Assembly: GCF_000016505.1 (NCBI RefSeq)
Contig: NC_009706.1
Coordinates: 3,038,001 to 3,102,000, forward strand
DNA length: 64,000 nucleotides
Direction: 5' to 3'
Source of the DNA: Clostridium kluyveri DSM 555
GTDB lineage: Bacteria; Bacillota; Clostridia; Clostridiales; Clostridiaceae
In this document: piece after piece, positions 18,121-28,285 of the stretch
How positions within the stretch are numbered: the stretch's first letter is position 1
Layout of the letters: each line of letters starts with the position of its first letter
The notes under the pieces: generated by a model
The model's input: the letters and a program-made list of their open reading frames with translations, nothing else
Databases searched by the model: none
What the model was told of the DNA's origin: nothing
Position numbers and translations under genes: made by a program

Positions 18121-19018
18121 TTGAAGTTTTATTATCCATATTTAGGTTATAAAGAACAATGTAAAAGAATACCCATTGCATTTCCCCCTCAGCATCAGCC
18201 TGTTCAACCAGGCATGGAATATTTAATGCTTCCAAGGCCTATATTTGATAATCCAGATTATATAGGAAGCTGCAAACTAGAAAAAGGTTGCCCTAATTAC
18301 AGGGGGTGACAGCGGTATAGGAAGAGCTGTATCCTTAGCCTTTGCAAAGGAAGGGGCAGATGTTGCCATTGCATATTTTAACGAACATAGAGATGCAAGA
18401 GAAACAAAAGAATTAATAGAGGATCAGGGCAGAAAATGCATTTTGCTCCCTGGTGACTTGAGAAAAGAATCTTTCTGTAAAAAAATAGTTGAAGAGACCA
18501 TTTCCACCTTTGGATGTTTGGATGTGCTAGTTAATAATGCCGCTGTACAATTTCCGCAAAATAGACTGGAAGATATTAGCACAGAACAATTGGAAGACAC
18601 ATTTCGTACAAATATATTTCCATTATTTCATGTTACTAAAGCTGCTTTAGCCTATTTGAAAAAAGGAGCCGTGATCATAAACACAACTTCTATTACGGCC
18701 TATCAGGGGAGTAAACTTCTTATTGATTATTCATCTACCAAAGGTGCCATTGTAAGTTTCACCCGTTCATTATCTCTTTCACTGGTATCAAAAGGAATAA
18801 GAGTTAACGGAGTGGCTCCAGGTCCTATCTGGACTCCACTTCAGCCTTCAAGTTATCCAGCTGAGTATATTACAACTTTCGGTACGGATACTCCTATGAA
18901 GAGAGCGGGACAGCCTGTTGAGCTTGCCCCTATATATGTTTATCTGGCATCAGAAGATTCCACTTATGTTACTGGTCAAATAATTCATGTAAATGGCGGA
19001 GATTTTATAGGATCTTAA
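18121..19018 (+). pseudogene. short-chain dehydrogenase/reductase gene with a frameshift
   Basis: The first part starts at a TTG (ribosome site taggaggagtatat) and encodes the N-terminus typical of the glucose/ribitol-type SDR stress proteins (FPPQHQPVQPGMEYLM then NPDYIGSCKLEKG). That frame stops at 18307-18309. The Rossmann continuation ALITGGDSGIGRAV begins at 18290 in another frame and runs to 19018 with NNAA, the YSSTKGA catalytic segment and a C-terminal VTGQIIHVNGGDF. Homologues read KLKGKVALITGG here, so about one to five bases have been gained or lost near 18285-18290. It is either a true pseudogene or a sequencing error; NAD(P)-dependent oxidoreductase if intact. Confidence 0.8.
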
Positions 19019-19174
19019 ATTTATAATGGAGAAGGTATGTGAAAATTTTTTACATGGAAATTCTTCTTTAAAATTTTATTGTAAAATATTATAAAATAAT
19101 TTTATAAATCATACCCATGTAGAATATATATATAATAGTTTTAAATTAATTCTCTAAAGAGAGGAGATGATAAT

Positions 19175-19357
19175 TTGACTAAAGAAGAAATTGCTCTGCA
19201 ATTGGCCGTAGCAGCCCTGGGCCATTTTAATCTCTTAGAAGAAACAAGTACTAAAACAGACATAAAATTTGATATAGATAAACAACTAACCAAACGACTG
19301 GGCAAGCATGTGGCTAATTTATACAATACAATCCTTGATAACATAAATGTCAAATAA
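19175..19357 (+). CDS. small hypothetical protein
   Basis: 60 residues from a TTG preceded by agaggagatgataat. It is charged, probably helical and without membrane segments (EEIALQLAVAALGHFNLLEE). It ends just before a good terminator, which supports a real short transcript. I do not recognise a named family. Confidence 0.55.
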   Translation: MTKEEIALQLAVAALGHFNLLEETSTKTDIKFDIDKQLTKRLGKHVANLYNTILDNINVK

Positions 19358-19360
19358 AAC

Positions 19361-19403
19361 AAAGTACCTAAGATTTATATAAATTAAATCTGGGTACTTT
19401 TTT
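19361..19403 (+). terminator. terminator after the 60-aa gene
   Basis: AAGTACCTAAGATTTA pairs with TAAATCTGGGTACTTTTTT; one mismatch and a long T-run. Confidence 0.8.
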
Positions 19404-19507
19404 ATAGACAAACTCCGTCAAACTTAAAAATAACTTGATAAATATTGAAAAGTACACACTTATATAGTAACTTAATAGTATATGTCTTTATAGAAGGAGG
19501 GACATGA

Positions 19508-20239
19508 ATGCTCGCAATAAAAAATATAAGTAAAGAATTTAAAGATATAAAAGCTGTAGACAATCTATCTTTCCATGTAAGTGAAGGAGAAATAGTAGGC
19601 CTTCTAGGTGAGAACGGTGCCGGAAAAACCACTACTTTAAGAATGATTTCCACCATGTTAAAACCTACCAAGGGAACCATAGAAGTTAACGGATACGATG
19701 TAATTAGAGAACCTTCAAAAGTGAGAGGAGAAATAGGTATTTTATTTGGAGGTGATGTTGGACTTTATGATAGATTATCAGCTAGAGAGAACATTGAATA
19801 CTTTGGACGCCTTTATGGAATGACTCAGGAAAAAATAAATAAAAAAATGGAAGAACTCATAAAAGATCTTGGAATGGAAGAATACATAGACAGAAAAGCA
19901 GGCAAATTCTCAAGGGGAATGAAACAGAAAGTATCCATAGCAAGGTCTATAATACATTCTCCAAAAGTAATGTTGTTTGATGAGCCAAGTACTGGACTGG
20001 ATGTTTCCGCAACAAGAATAATACATGAATTTATTTTGAAATGTAAAAATGAGAATAAAATAATTCTTTTATCTTCTCACTCCATGACAGAAGTAGAAAA
20101 ACTCTGTGATAGAATTATAATAATCCAAAAAGGAAGACTTATAGAAGAGGGAACCATAGAACAATTAAAGAAAAAATATGATAATTACAACCTTGAAGAA
20201 GTATTTATAAAATTAATAGGAGGTAATGTCCATGAATAA
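19508..20239 (+). CDS. ABC transporter ATP-binding protein, NatA-like
   Basis: 243 residues. Walker A is LGENGAGKTTT (about 38-48), the signature FSRGMKQKVSIARSI, Walker B VMLFDEPSTGLD, and the switch His is in LLSSHSMTEVEKLCD. It resembles NatA, the ATPase of two-gene Na+ exporters, by sequence style and by its partner. The start follows gaaggagggacatga. Its end overlaps the permease reading frame region by a few bases, so the two are co-translated. Confidence 0.88.
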   Translation: MLAIKNISKEFKDIKAVDNLSFHVSEGEIVGLLGENGAGKTTTLRMISTMLKPTKGTIEVNGYDVIREPSKVRGEIGILFGGDVGLYDRLSARENIEYFGRLYGMTQEKINKKMEELIKDLGMEEYIDRKAGKFSRGMKQKVSIARSIIHSPKVMLFDEPSTGLDVSATRIIHEFILKCKNENKIILLSSHSMTEVEKLCDRIIIIQKGRLIEEGTIEQLKKKYDNYNLEEVFIKLIGGNVHE

Positions 20240-21401
20240 CTTTTGGATAATTTTCAAGAAAGAACTTATGGATATTTTCAGGGATAAAAAAACTCTTATA
20301 TTCACTATACTATTGCCTATTATAATGTATCCTGCCATGTTTAAGATAATAGATTTTACTATGAAGGACACTACAAAATCCATTGAAAAAAACATAACTA
20401 TTGCCTATAAAGGCAATGAAAGTTCTTCAGTATACACTATGTTAAAAAATCTAAATAACATAACTATAGATAATACAGGCAATGCAAATGAAAAACTGAA
20501 AAAGGGGAAAATATCCCTTATAATTGAAGCTCCTGAAGACTTTGACTTTAAAGTTTCCAATAAAACTGAGGCCACTGTCAAAATAATATATGACAAAGAC
20601 TCCAGTAAATCCTCCCTGGCATCTTCACTTATAAAAGACACTTTAGATAATTATAATAAATCTATTGTATATGGAAGATTGAATGAAGAAGGAATTAATA
20701 CCGATATATTAACTCCTTTTCAAGTAAAAGAGGAAACTTTAGATAATCAAAATGATAATACCATAGCCTTTGGAATTTTAAGTGTGCTACCTACTATATT
20801 AATTATTTTTATGATAAGCCCTACTATAGGAATAGCTGCTGATCTTGTGGCAGGTGAAAAAGAAAGAAATACCTTTGAAGCACTTTTATCCACATCTGTG
20901 AAAAGAATGTCTATATTTTGGGGAAAACTTATGGCAATTTCATCTGTGGCACTTATTACATTAATAGTTACATTAGCTTCCATGATAGCCTCCATGCTCT
21001 ACATATTTTCCTCAGAAGGAAAATTAAGTATTCCCATAGGTGCTTTTATTGTTATAGGCATAGTATCTCTGTTTGTATTAATAGCACTAAGCTCTATAGA
21101 AATATCCATAAGTATGTTTGCCCGTTCCATGAAAGAGGCAAATACCTATCTTGGTGGATTTATAATTCCTGTAATGATTTTGACTTACATACCTTTTATG
21201 ATGGATTCAAAAAATATAGGTTTTCTATTTTTTAATATCCCCATAGTAAATGCAGTGGTAGTTATGAAAGAAGCTATTGCAGGAGTATTTAACCCTACTC
21301 ATATTACAGTAGTTTTATTATGGCATATTGTATATGTAATAGCTACCGTATTTTTGGCAAAATTTATGTTTTCCAAAGAAGAGGTTGTATTTAGATCTTA
21401 A
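20232..21401 (+). CDS. ABC transporter permease, NatB-like (ABC-2 type)
   Basis: 389 residues from the ATG at 20232 (GGAGG eight bases upstream; the ATG at 20226 is too close). One N-terminal helix (KTLIFTILLPIIMYPAMF) is followed by a ~130-residue extracytoplasmic domain, then five to six helices including VLPTILIIFMISPTIGIAAD and GIVSLFVLIALSSIEISISM. The conserved AGEKERNTFEALLSTSV motif of the NatB/ABC-2 family lies between. With the preceding ATPase it likely exports Na+ or another small cation or drug. Confidence 0.85.
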   Translation: MNNFWIIFKKELMDIFRDKKTLIFTILLPIIMYPAMFKIIDFTMKDTTKSIEKNITIAYKGNESSSVYTMLKNLNNITIDNTGNANEKLKKGKISLIIEAPEDFDFKVSNKTEATVKIIYDKDSSKSSLASSLIKDTLDNYNKSIVYGRLNEEGINTDILTPFQVKEETLDNQNDNTIAFGILSVLPTILIIFMISPTIGIAADLVAGEKERNTFEALLSTSVKRMSIFWGKLMAISSVALITLIVTLASMIASMLYIFSSEGKLSIPIGAFIVIGIVSLFVLIALSSIEISISMFARSMKEANTYLGGFIIPVMILTYIPFMMDSKNIGFLFFNIPIVNAVVVMKEAIAGVFNPTHITVVLLWHIVYVIATVFLAKFMFSKEEVVFRS

Positions 21402-21425
21402 CAATTGATTATTATCTTCAATTAT

Positions 21426-21458
21426 AAAAGGGAGAATTAAAATCTTTTTCTCCCTTTT
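21426..21458. terminator. bidirectional terminator between the NatB-like gene and rpoN
   Basis: AAAAGGGAGAA and TTCTCCCTTTT form an inverted repeat with A- and T-runs on both sides, serving both convergent genes. It overlaps the last codons of rpoN. Confidence 0.75.
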
Positions 21459-22798
21459 GATGACTTTATGCCCATTTCCTCTCTATATTTAGCTACAGTT
21501 CTTCTTGAAATATTCATACCTTCCTCGTTAATTAAATCACATATTTTTTGGTCCGATAGTGGCTTTTTTCTATCCTCATTATCTATCATTTTTTTTATGC
21601 TATTTTTAATAATTAAACTTGATACATTCTCTTCACTAAAACTTGCAGCCATACCTGTAGTAAATAAATCTTTTATTTTTACAATCCCCCTGTTTATGTG
21701 TATATATTTATCTCTTATAGCCCTGCTTACAGTGGATTCATGCATATCCATACTACTTGCTATCTCTTTTAATGTCATGGGCTTTAAATAGCTTTCCCCA
21801 TAGTCAAAATAATCTTTTTGAATTTCCACTATCTTCTCCAAAACCCTATAAATGGTACTTTTTCTATGTTGTATGCTTTTTATCAAAAATAGTGCACTGT
21901 TTAATTTTTCTTTTACATAACTTACTGCATCTTTATCAGTATCATTATTTATTATGTCTTTATATATTGCATTTATAGTAAGTCTTGGCGTTAAATCATC
22001 ATTCATAATTATAAAATATTCACTATCTATTTTTTTTATATATGCATCTGGTGATATATACCTTACACTTTCTCCTGTATAAAATCCCCGGGAAGGTTTA
22101 GGGGAAAGTGTCTTTATTAAATCTCCATATTCCTGAGCCTGCTTCACATCTATATTTAACTCTTTTGCTATAACATTATATTTATTTTCCGCTATAAATT
22201 CCAAATATTTATCAATCATTATAAATATATTTTCCTCATCCATGTCTTTTTGCTTTATCTGTATTTTTAAGCATTCCGCTAAATTTCTTGCTCCTATTCC
22301 ATGAGGCTCTAAAGAATGAATCAAATCTACACAATATGCTGCCAGTTCTTTTGAAATTTTCAATTCTTCTTCTATTTCCTCGTTTTCCAGTATTAAATAC
22401 CCTCTATCATCTATATTTTCTATAATATATAAACATATTGTCTTTATACACTGGTTTTCATCAAGATCCCTTATTTGATCTTTCAAATACTCTTTTAAAG
22501 ACTTTTCTTCAGAAATAAAATTAAAGGGAGATACTTCCTCGTCAGGGTTTCTATCATAACTATGATGGCTATAGTTGTCAAAATCTAAATTTTTTATAAT
22601 TTCTTTATACTCAAGTTTATCCTTCTCTACTTTATCCACATTGGATTCTTTAATATCAAGCACAGGATTTTCCTGAAGTTCTTTTTCCACATATTCCTGA
22701 AGTTCGAAGCTTGACATTTGGAGCAACTTTATGGACAATTGCATTTCCTGGGTCATGGCCAATCTTTGTTCCTGAGTTAAATTAAGAGCAAAATCCAT
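21437..22798 (-). CDS. rpoN: RNA polymerase sigma-54 factor
   Basis: About 453 residues from the ATG at 22798 (MDFALNLTQEQRLAM, the canonical start of the family); a longer GTG start at 22816 overlaps the GGGAGG site. Region I is Gln/Leu-rich (MTQEMQLSIKLLQMSSFELQ), the core-binding region follows, then the helix-turn-helix TLKEIASSMDMHESTVSRAI. The RpoN box near the C-terminus reads SRRTVAKYREEMGI, slightly diverged from ARRTVAKYRE. It directs transcription from GG-N10-GC promoters with AAA+ activators; two such promoters lie upstream at 31814 and 38701. Confidence 0.95.
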   Translation of the reverse strand: MDFALNLTQEQRLAMTQEMQLSIKLLQMSSFELQEYVEKELQENPVLDIKESNVDKVEKDKLEYKEIIKNLDFDNYSHHSYDRNPDEEVSPFNFISEEKSLKEYLKDQIRDLDENQCIKTICLYIIENIDDRGYLILENEEIEEELKISKELAAYCVDLIHSLEPHGIGARNLAECLKIQIKQKDMDEENIFIMIDKYLEFIAENKYNVIAKELNIDVKQAQEYGDLIKTLSPKPSRGFYTGESVRYISPDAYIKKIDSEYFIIMNDDLTPRLTINAIYKDIINNDTDKDAVSYVKEKLNSALFLIKSIQHRKSTIYRVLEKIVEIQKDYFDYGESYLKPMTLKEIASSMDMHESTVSRAIRDKYIHINRGIVKIKDLFTTGMAASFSEENVSSLIIKNSIKKMIDNEDRKKPLSDQKICDLINEEGMNISRRTVAKYREEMGIKSSKGRKRF

Positions 22799-22835
22799 TT
22801 TCACCTTTATACACACCTCCCATCTAAGATTATTA

Positions 22836-22876
22836 TCAAGTGATTCTTATGTTCATCGCATAAGAATCATTTTCTA
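22836..22876 (+). repeat. dispersed hairpin repeat, copy E (hairpin only)
   Basis: ATCAAGTGATTCTTATG shares its start with copies A, C and D, and pairs with CATAAGAATCATTT seven bases later. It lies 38-78 bases upstream of the rpoN start and may act as a leader hairpin or terminator. The 3' module seen in copies A and C is absent. Confidence 0.65.
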
Positions 22877-23000
22877 CCACTATTATTATATCATGAAGTC
22901 ACAAAATTGATGAAAACTTTTTCAAATACTATGTCAGAAATATTATCCTTATATGTTATATTAGGTGTTTCTTAGTAATAGAACGGTATTATTTAGATAA

Positions 23001-23038
23001 AAAAGAGGACATTTCACAATATGGAAATGCCCTCTTAA
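23001..23038 (-). terminator. terminator of the eamA-cat1-sucD-4hbD unit
   Basis: On the minus strand AAGAGGGCATTTC-CATATT-GTGAAATGTCCTCTTTTTT forms a long stem with a T-run, 30 bases past the 4hbD stop. Confidence 0.85.
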
Positions 23039-23069
23039 GATGGGATATTTAATGATTGTAGGTTACATA

Positions 23070-24185
23070 TTAATATAACTTTTTATATGTGTTTACTATG
23101 TCTTCTCTTGAAAAAGGTTCATAATTGTTTACCAACAGTCTCTGCTGTCCTTCTATTACTGAATCAGCAAAAGTTTCAATTTCTTCCTCTTTCATTCCAT
23201 ATTCTCTTAATGGTTTTCTTGACAATAATTTATCTAAAAGTTGTGATAAACTGTCATAAGCTTCACTTTCATCACATTTTAGTATGCCTGCTAATAGTTT
23301 ATTTACATCTTTAATCTTGCCATTTGGATTTTTCTCATAATAAGTTTTAAATATTTCTGTAAAAAACAGATAATTTGCTTCTCCATGAGGCACATGATAA
23401 TTTCCGCCTATTGGATATGAGAGTGCGTGAACCGCTCCCACTCCTGCATTTCCAAAAGCTATACCTGCATAATTGCTGCCTATAACAAAATCCTCAATTA
23501 TTTCAACTCTGTAATCATTTCCTTTCTCTACCATTTGCATGTATCCATTTAAAATTAACTCCATAGCTTTTACACTAAACATATCAGTATAAGGATTTGC
23601 ATTTGGAGATACATAAGCTTCTGTTGCATGTATTAAGGCATCTACGGAGCTGGTTACAAAAAACTTATATGGAAGTCCTTTTATAAATTCTGGTACAAGT
23701 ACTGCATAAGTTGCATATAATTCGTCTGAAGCAATTCCTTTTTTAGTATGTCTTCTCTTTAATTCTGCAACTGATACATTTGTAACTTCTGAACCTGTTC
23801 CACATGTAGTTGGAACTATAATTAATTCTTTGTTTTTTACAAGAGGTACTTTTCCCTCAAACAAATCCAATGAATCATCAGTATACTTAAGACTGAGGAT
23901 TTTGGCTATATCTATTACAGATCCTCCCCCTACAGCAATAATTCTATTATATTGTTTATCTCCAATATCCTTAATTATATTGTTTATCATTTCATCAGAA
24001 GGTTCACCGAGTCCATATTTCTCCTGAAATACAGCATCTGCACCATCATTGAATTTCTCAAGGAAAGGTTTATATAAAAATTCATTAGTAAGTATAAAGT
24101 CACCTTTTCCAACCTTAAAGTATTTCATAAACTCCTCTGCAGTATCAAATTTATAAACATCAGGTGCCAATTTTAATAACTTCAT
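23070..24185 (-). CDS. 4hbD: 4-hydroxybutyrate dehydrogenase
   Basis: 371 residues, iron-dependent ADH family. GGGSVIDIAKIL binds the nucleotide (about 99-110), PTTCGTGSEVTNVSV is the conserved central loop, and the metal ligands lie in DALIHATEAYVS (Asp and His), AVHALSYPIGG and HVPHGEANY. It reduces succinate semialdehyde to 4-hydroxybutyrate with NAD(P)H in succinate-ethanol fermentation. It follows sucD by 36 bases and cat1 upstream, the known C. kluyveri order, which makes the assignment strong. Confidence 0.95.
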   Translation of the reverse strand: MKLLKLAPDVYKFDTAEEFMKYFKVGKGDFILTNEFLYKPFLEKFNDGADAVFQEKYGLGEPSDEMINNIIKDIGDKQYNRIIAVGGGSVIDIAKILSLKYTDDSLDLFEGKVPLVKNKELIIVPTTCGTGSEVTNVSVAELKRRHTKKGIASDELYATYAVLVPEFIKGLPYKFFVTSSVDALIHATEAYVSPNANPYTDMFSVKAMELILNGYMQMVEKGNDYRVEIIEDFVIGSNYAGIAFGNAGVGAVHALSYPIGGNYHVPHGEANYLFFTEIFKTYYEKNPNGKIKDVNKLLAGILKCDESEAYDSLSQLLDKLLSRKPLREYGMKEEEIETFADSVIEGQQRLLVNNYEPFSREDIVNTYKKLY

Positions 24186-24221
24186 ATTTTTTCCTCCTTA
24201 TATACTTTTTAATAACAGGAC

Positions 24222-25583
24222 TTATCCCCATATTTCCTCATAGCTAGGAACTTTTGCTTCTTTATTGAAATACCCTATTCTTGAAACATTTATAAGATGC
24301 TCGTAAGTAAGATTTTCTGAAATACTGTTTCTGCCCCATGATCCGCAGCCTAGTGTAGTAGTAGGGTTAAATCCATTATTGAAACTTCCTCCAGCAGTAG
24401 TTGCAGGCTGATTTACAACTAATCTGCTTATAGGTAATACAGTTCCTGCATATCTTATGTTCTCGTCATTGTCAGAATGTATGCCTGCTGTATGACCAGC
24501 TCCTTCATACATATAATTAGCCATAGCTATTTCAACTGCTTCTTCAAAAGTATCATATTTCAATGCTACTAAAACTGGACACATTTTTTCTTTACAAAGT
24601 ACATCTTTTTCTCCTGCACCTTTACCCTTAAGTACTATAACCTTAGTACCTTCTGGTACTTTTACTCCTGCAAGATCCGCAATAATTTGGACGGATTTAC
24701 CTATAATCTTGCTGTTTATTTTTCCATCTTTAAATAAAGTTGATCTAAACTTTTCTACTGTTTCCTCATCTTCTACATAGAATGCCCCATTTTCTACAAA
24801 AGCTGCTATTACCTTATCATAATCTTCAGCAGGAGCTATAACTGATTGCTCTGAAGAACATATAATTCCATTGTCATATTTTCTTCCTGTTATTATATCC
24901 TGTGCAGCTTTGTTATAATCGTATCCCTTATCAACTATTACCTGTGAATTTCCAGGTCCAACGCCATAAGCTGGTCTTCCACTGGAGTAAGCAGCTTTAA
25001 CTCTTCCAGCACCGCCTGTAGCAATAACTACATCAGCACTTTCCATAAGTTCCTTAGCAGCTTCTCTTGATGGTGCTTCTACTATCTGTATGATATTTTC
25101 TGGTGCTCCCAATTTTTTAAGCTCAGCATTCATAAGTTCTACAGTATGAGCTGAAACTTTCTTTGCTTTAGGATGTGGTGCTACTATTATTGTATTTCTG
25201 CCCTTTATAGCAGCCATTGCATTACACATAGGAGTTACCACTGGATTAGTTATAGGCGTAGTAGCTGCCACAACTCCCTTTGGCTTAGCAACATAAACAA
25301 GTGCCCTTTCAGGTTCTTCTTTTATTATGCCTACAGTTTTCTTGTCTTTTATATGATTCCAAATAGCTCCTGATTTCAAATGACATTTAGCTACTTTATC
25401 TTCATAAACACCCATTTCTGTTTCTTCAACTGCTTCTTTTGCAAACATTTCTGCATTATCATAAACCACTTTTCCTAGTGCTTTTACTAGTACATCAACT
25501 TGTTCTTGACTATAGGCTTCCAATTTTTTTTGTGCCACCTTTGCCTTTTCAATTAATTCTTTTATAGATACTTCATTACTCAT
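24222..25583 (-). CDS. sucD: succinate semialdehyde dehydrogenase, CoA-acylating
   Basis: 453 residues, aldehyde dehydrogenase superfamily (EutE/AdhE-N type). The nucleotide and CoA regions include PKGVVAATTPITNPVVTP (about 94-111) and VIATGGAGRVKAAYSSG; the catalytic Cys is in NGIICSSEQSVIAP (about residue 240). It reduces succinyl-CoA to succinate semialdehyde and CoA with NADPH. It lies between cat1 and 4hbD on one transcript; the start has taggaggaaaaat upstream. Confidence 0.95.
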   Translation of the reverse strand: MSNEVSIKELIEKAKVAQKKLEAYSQEQVDVLVKALGKVVYDNAEMFAKEAVEETEMGVYEDKVAKCHLKSGAIWNHIKDKKTVGIIKEEPERALVYVAKPKGVVAATTPITNPVVTPMCNAMAAIKGRNTIIVAPHPKAKKVSAHTVELMNAELKKLGAPENIIQIVEAPSREAAKELMESADVVIATGGAGRVKAAYSSGRPAYGVGPGNSQVIVDKGYDYNKAAQDIITGRKYDNGIICSSEQSVIAPAEDYDKVIAAFVENGAFYVEDEETVEKFRSTLFKDGKINSKIIGKSVQIIADLAGVKVPEGTKVIVLKGKGAGEKDVLCKEKMCPVLVALKYDTFEEAVEIAMANYMYEGAGHTAGIHSDNDENIRYAGTVLPISRLVVNQPATTAGGSFNNGFNPTTTLGCGSWGRNSISENLTYEHLINVSRIGYFNKEAKVPSYEEIWG

Positions 25584-25644
25584 ATTTTTCCTCCTAAATA
25601 AATGTTTTATATATTTAAAATTTTTGTATTATACTTGTTGATAT

Positions 25645-27261
25645 TTATTTCATACTACCAGTTTTTATAAATTTTGTATGCCAGGAAAGAGCTTTTTCAA
25701 GATTATGTGGTGTATTTCCACCTGATGACTTACAAGCCTCTTCAAAATATTCCATAAGCATATCCTTGTAATCAGGATGAACACAATTTTCTATTATAGC
25801 CACGGCCTTTTCCCTAGGAGAAAGACCTCTTAAATCTGCTACTCCCTGTTCTGTAACAATTACCATTACATCATGTTCTGTATGATCCACATGGGATACC
25901 ATAGGAACTATAGATGATATATCTCCTTTTTTGGCGATAGACTCTGTAGTGAATATAGTCAAATATGCATTTCTGGCAAAGTCTCCAGAACCGCCTATAC
26001 CATTCATCATTTTGCTTCCCATAACATGAGTGGAGTTTACATTACCATATATATCTACTTCCAAAGCAGTGTTTATGGATATAACTCCTATTCTTCTTGC
26101 TATCTCTGGATTATTACTTATTTCCTGTGGTCTTAATACTATCTTTTCTCTAAAGAAATTTATGTCCTTTATGAACTCAGGCAACATCTCCGGTGAAGGA
26201 CTTATGGAAGTGCCTGACACCACATCTGCTTTACCACATTTTATAAGCTTCAGCATAGAATCCTGTATAACTTCTGTATAACAACTCAAATTTTTAAAAT
26301 TTGATTCACAAAGTCCGGCCAAAACTGCATTTGCTACACTTCCAACTCCTGACTGTATAGGAAGCAGGTTCTTAGGTAATTTTCCCTCTTCAACCTCTTT
26401 ATTTAAAAATCCTATAAGATTATCGGATATAGCCTGAGATACAGGAGACACTTCTGTAAGAGGTCTTGTTTTATCCTGGGTATTTGTCATCACTATAGCG
26501 CATATTTTTTCAGAACCACAGGTCACATATGTGGTCCCTATCCTATTGCCTGCATTAACTATAGGTATGGGCTCTCTTCTTGGAGGGTTTTTTAATGTAT
26601 ATATATCTGCCATACCTTCCAATTCAAGCGGTTGAGCCTCATTAATTTCCACTATTACCTTATCTGCATTTTCCACAAAAGTAGCTGTATTTCCAATTCC
26701 TGTTGAAGGAATAATATCCCCTTCTTCTGTAATAGCTACTGCCTCTATTATAGCTATATCTACTTTAGGAATTACAGAATAATTAATATATTGAGCCATA
26801 TGGCTTAAATGCATATCAGCATACTTAATAGAACCATCATTTATTTTTTTCCTCATATCAGAATTTGTCTGATATGGAATTCTTCTTTCTATTATTCCTG
26901 CTTTTGCCCATTCTCCGTCTATATCGGCTCCTGTAGATGAACCTGTATAAAGTGTTACCTTGAATTCTTCCTCTAAGGCATTAACTTTTTTAGTCAATGC
27001 TTTAGGTACTTCTTTAGGATACCCGGAAGGAGTAAATCCGCTAATTGCAACAATCATACCGTTTTCTATCATATCAGCTGCCACATCTGCTGTTACAACT
27101 TTTTCCTGAAGCTTCAAGTTTCTAATTCGTTTTTCTGTAACCTCAGCTGCCTTTTCAACAACCTTATCTGTTTTTTCAACTTTCTCTTCAATCTTTTCTG
27201 CCACATTACTAGCCTTTACATTCTTTTTTTTCAATTGTGAATTCTTTATCCCTTTACTCAT
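25645..27261 (-). CDS. cat1: succinyl-CoA:CoA transferase
   Basis: 538 residues, acetyl-CoA hydrolase/transferase family. A Lys/Glu-rich N-terminal extension of about 50 residues (EEKVEKTDKVVEKAAEVTEK), unusual for the family, precedes the core that starts near VVTADVAADMIENGMIVAIS. The catalytic Glu is most likely in LSCYTEVIQDSML, and the conserved GIGGSGDFARNAY lies further on. It transfers CoA from acetyl-CoA to succinate, giving succinyl-CoA for SucD. The sequence agrees with my memory of C. kluyveri Cat1. First enzyme of the succinate branch. Confidence 0.95.
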   Translation of the reverse strand: MSKGIKNSQLKKKNVKASNVAEKIEEKVEKTDKVVEKAAEVTEKRIRNLKLQEKVVTADVAADMIENGMIVAISGFTPSGYPKEVPKALTKKVNALEEEFKVTLYTGSSTGADIDGEWAKAGIIERRIPYQTNSDMRKKINDGSIKYADMHLSHMAQYINYSVIPKVDIAIIEAVAITEEGDIIPSTGIGNTATFVENADKVIVEINEAQPLELEGMADIYTLKNPPRREPIPIVNAGNRIGTTYVTCGSEKICAIVMTNTQDKTRPLTEVSPVSQAISDNLIGFLNKEVEEGKLPKNLLPIQSGVGSVANAVLAGLCESNFKNLSCYTEVIQDSMLKLIKCGKADVVSGTSISPSPEMLPEFIKDINFFREKIVLRPQEISNNPEIARRIGVISINTALEVDIYGNVNSTHVMGSKMMNGIGGSGDFARNAYLTIFTTESIAKKGDISSIVPMVSHVDHTEHDVMVIVTEQGVADLRGLSPREKAVAIIENCVHPDYKDMLMEYFEEACKSSGGNTPHNLEKALSWHTKFIKTGSMK

Positions 27262-27314
27262 TTAATCGCCTCACAAATAGTTAAAATATTATTAATTTAC
27301 AAACTTCCTATTAA

Positions 27315-28250
27315 TTAACTCTCTGCACTACTAGTATTAGCAACTTTTTTTAAATCATTTGCCTTTTTATTACTAGAATAATTTATAATAGAACCTATAA
27401 TTATAAACACAATACCTATAACTACATTTACCTCTATACTTTCACCTAAAATTAAAATTGCAAGTACTGTAGCTAGTGCAGGTTTTATAAGAAAAACTGT
27501 AGATGCAGTTACAGCGGAAGTCTCTTTTATGGCACCAAGATAACATATATAACCAACAGCTTTTATAAAAATACCCATGTATAAAAGCACTAGAATATTA
27601 TTTAAAGTAATTCCACTGAATATTGGTCTGCCAGTAACTACTAAGAGAATTAAAAGTGCTATTACCCCGAAGAAGAAAGAGATGCAATTAAAAACATATC
27701 CTCCATAAATCTCAATTCTCTTTTTACTTATTACTGTGTATAAAGACCAAACTACAGCTGCTACAAGTGCGAAACATATTCCTATTAAATCCCTGCTTCC
27801 TCCAATACCTTCCATAACCTTTGCAGGATTAAATATTATAACTACACCAATCAATGAAACAATAATAGAAACTATGGTAATCCCTTTTATCTTTTCTTTT
27901 AATATGAAATATGCAAAAGGTATGGTAAATACAGCATTAGTACAGAATAATACCGCCGCAGTAGATGCCTTAGTATAAGTAACTGCAAACTGGAGCATAG
28001 ACATAGAAATTGATACTGCCAGTATTCCACAAAGAGCAAGATACCCTAAATCATTACCAGTAAGTTTAAGCTTTTTGACTTTTATATCTTTCACAGCCAT
28101 AGGAAGCAGTATTATCGCACCTATTAAAAATACAATCATCATAACTTGAAATGGATCCATAGCACCCTTTTGAGCTAACATTTTTCCTGAAATCTCCTGA
28201 GTGCTATAAAATATTGCCGTCAATAAAATAAATATATACCCTTTTTTCAA
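27315..28250 (-). CDS. EamA/DMT family transporter
   Basis: 311 residues with ten predicted membrane helices in two EamA repeats. The first repeat begins KKGYIFILLTAIFYSTQEIS; the second contains LIGICFALVAAVVWSLYTVI and ends with LATVLAILILGESIEVNVVI. Members export or import amino acids and other small organics. It lies just ahead of cat1 (53-bp gap) and after a terminator closing the cat2 unit, so it is the first gene of the cat1-sucD-4hbD transcript. That position suggests transport of succinate, 4-hydroxybutyrate or a related acid (inference). Confidence 0.85.
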   Translation of the reverse strand: MKKGYIFILLTAIFYSTQEISGKMLAQKGAMDPFQVMMIVFLIGAIILLPMAVKDIKVKKLKLTGNDLGYLALCGILAVSISMSMLQFAVTYTKASTAAVLFCTNAVFTIPFAYFILKEKIKGITIVSIIVSLIGVVIIFNPAKVMEGIGGSRDLIGICFALVAAVVWSLYTVISKKRIEIYGGYVFNCISFFFGVIALLILLVVTGRPIFSGITLNNILVLLYMGIFIKAVGYICYLGAIKETSAVTASTVFLIKPALATVLAILILGESIEVNVVIGIVFIIIGSIINYSSNKKANDLKKVANTSSAES

Positions 28251-28285
28251 TTTACATTCCTCCCCTATAAATTAAGCCTCATTTT

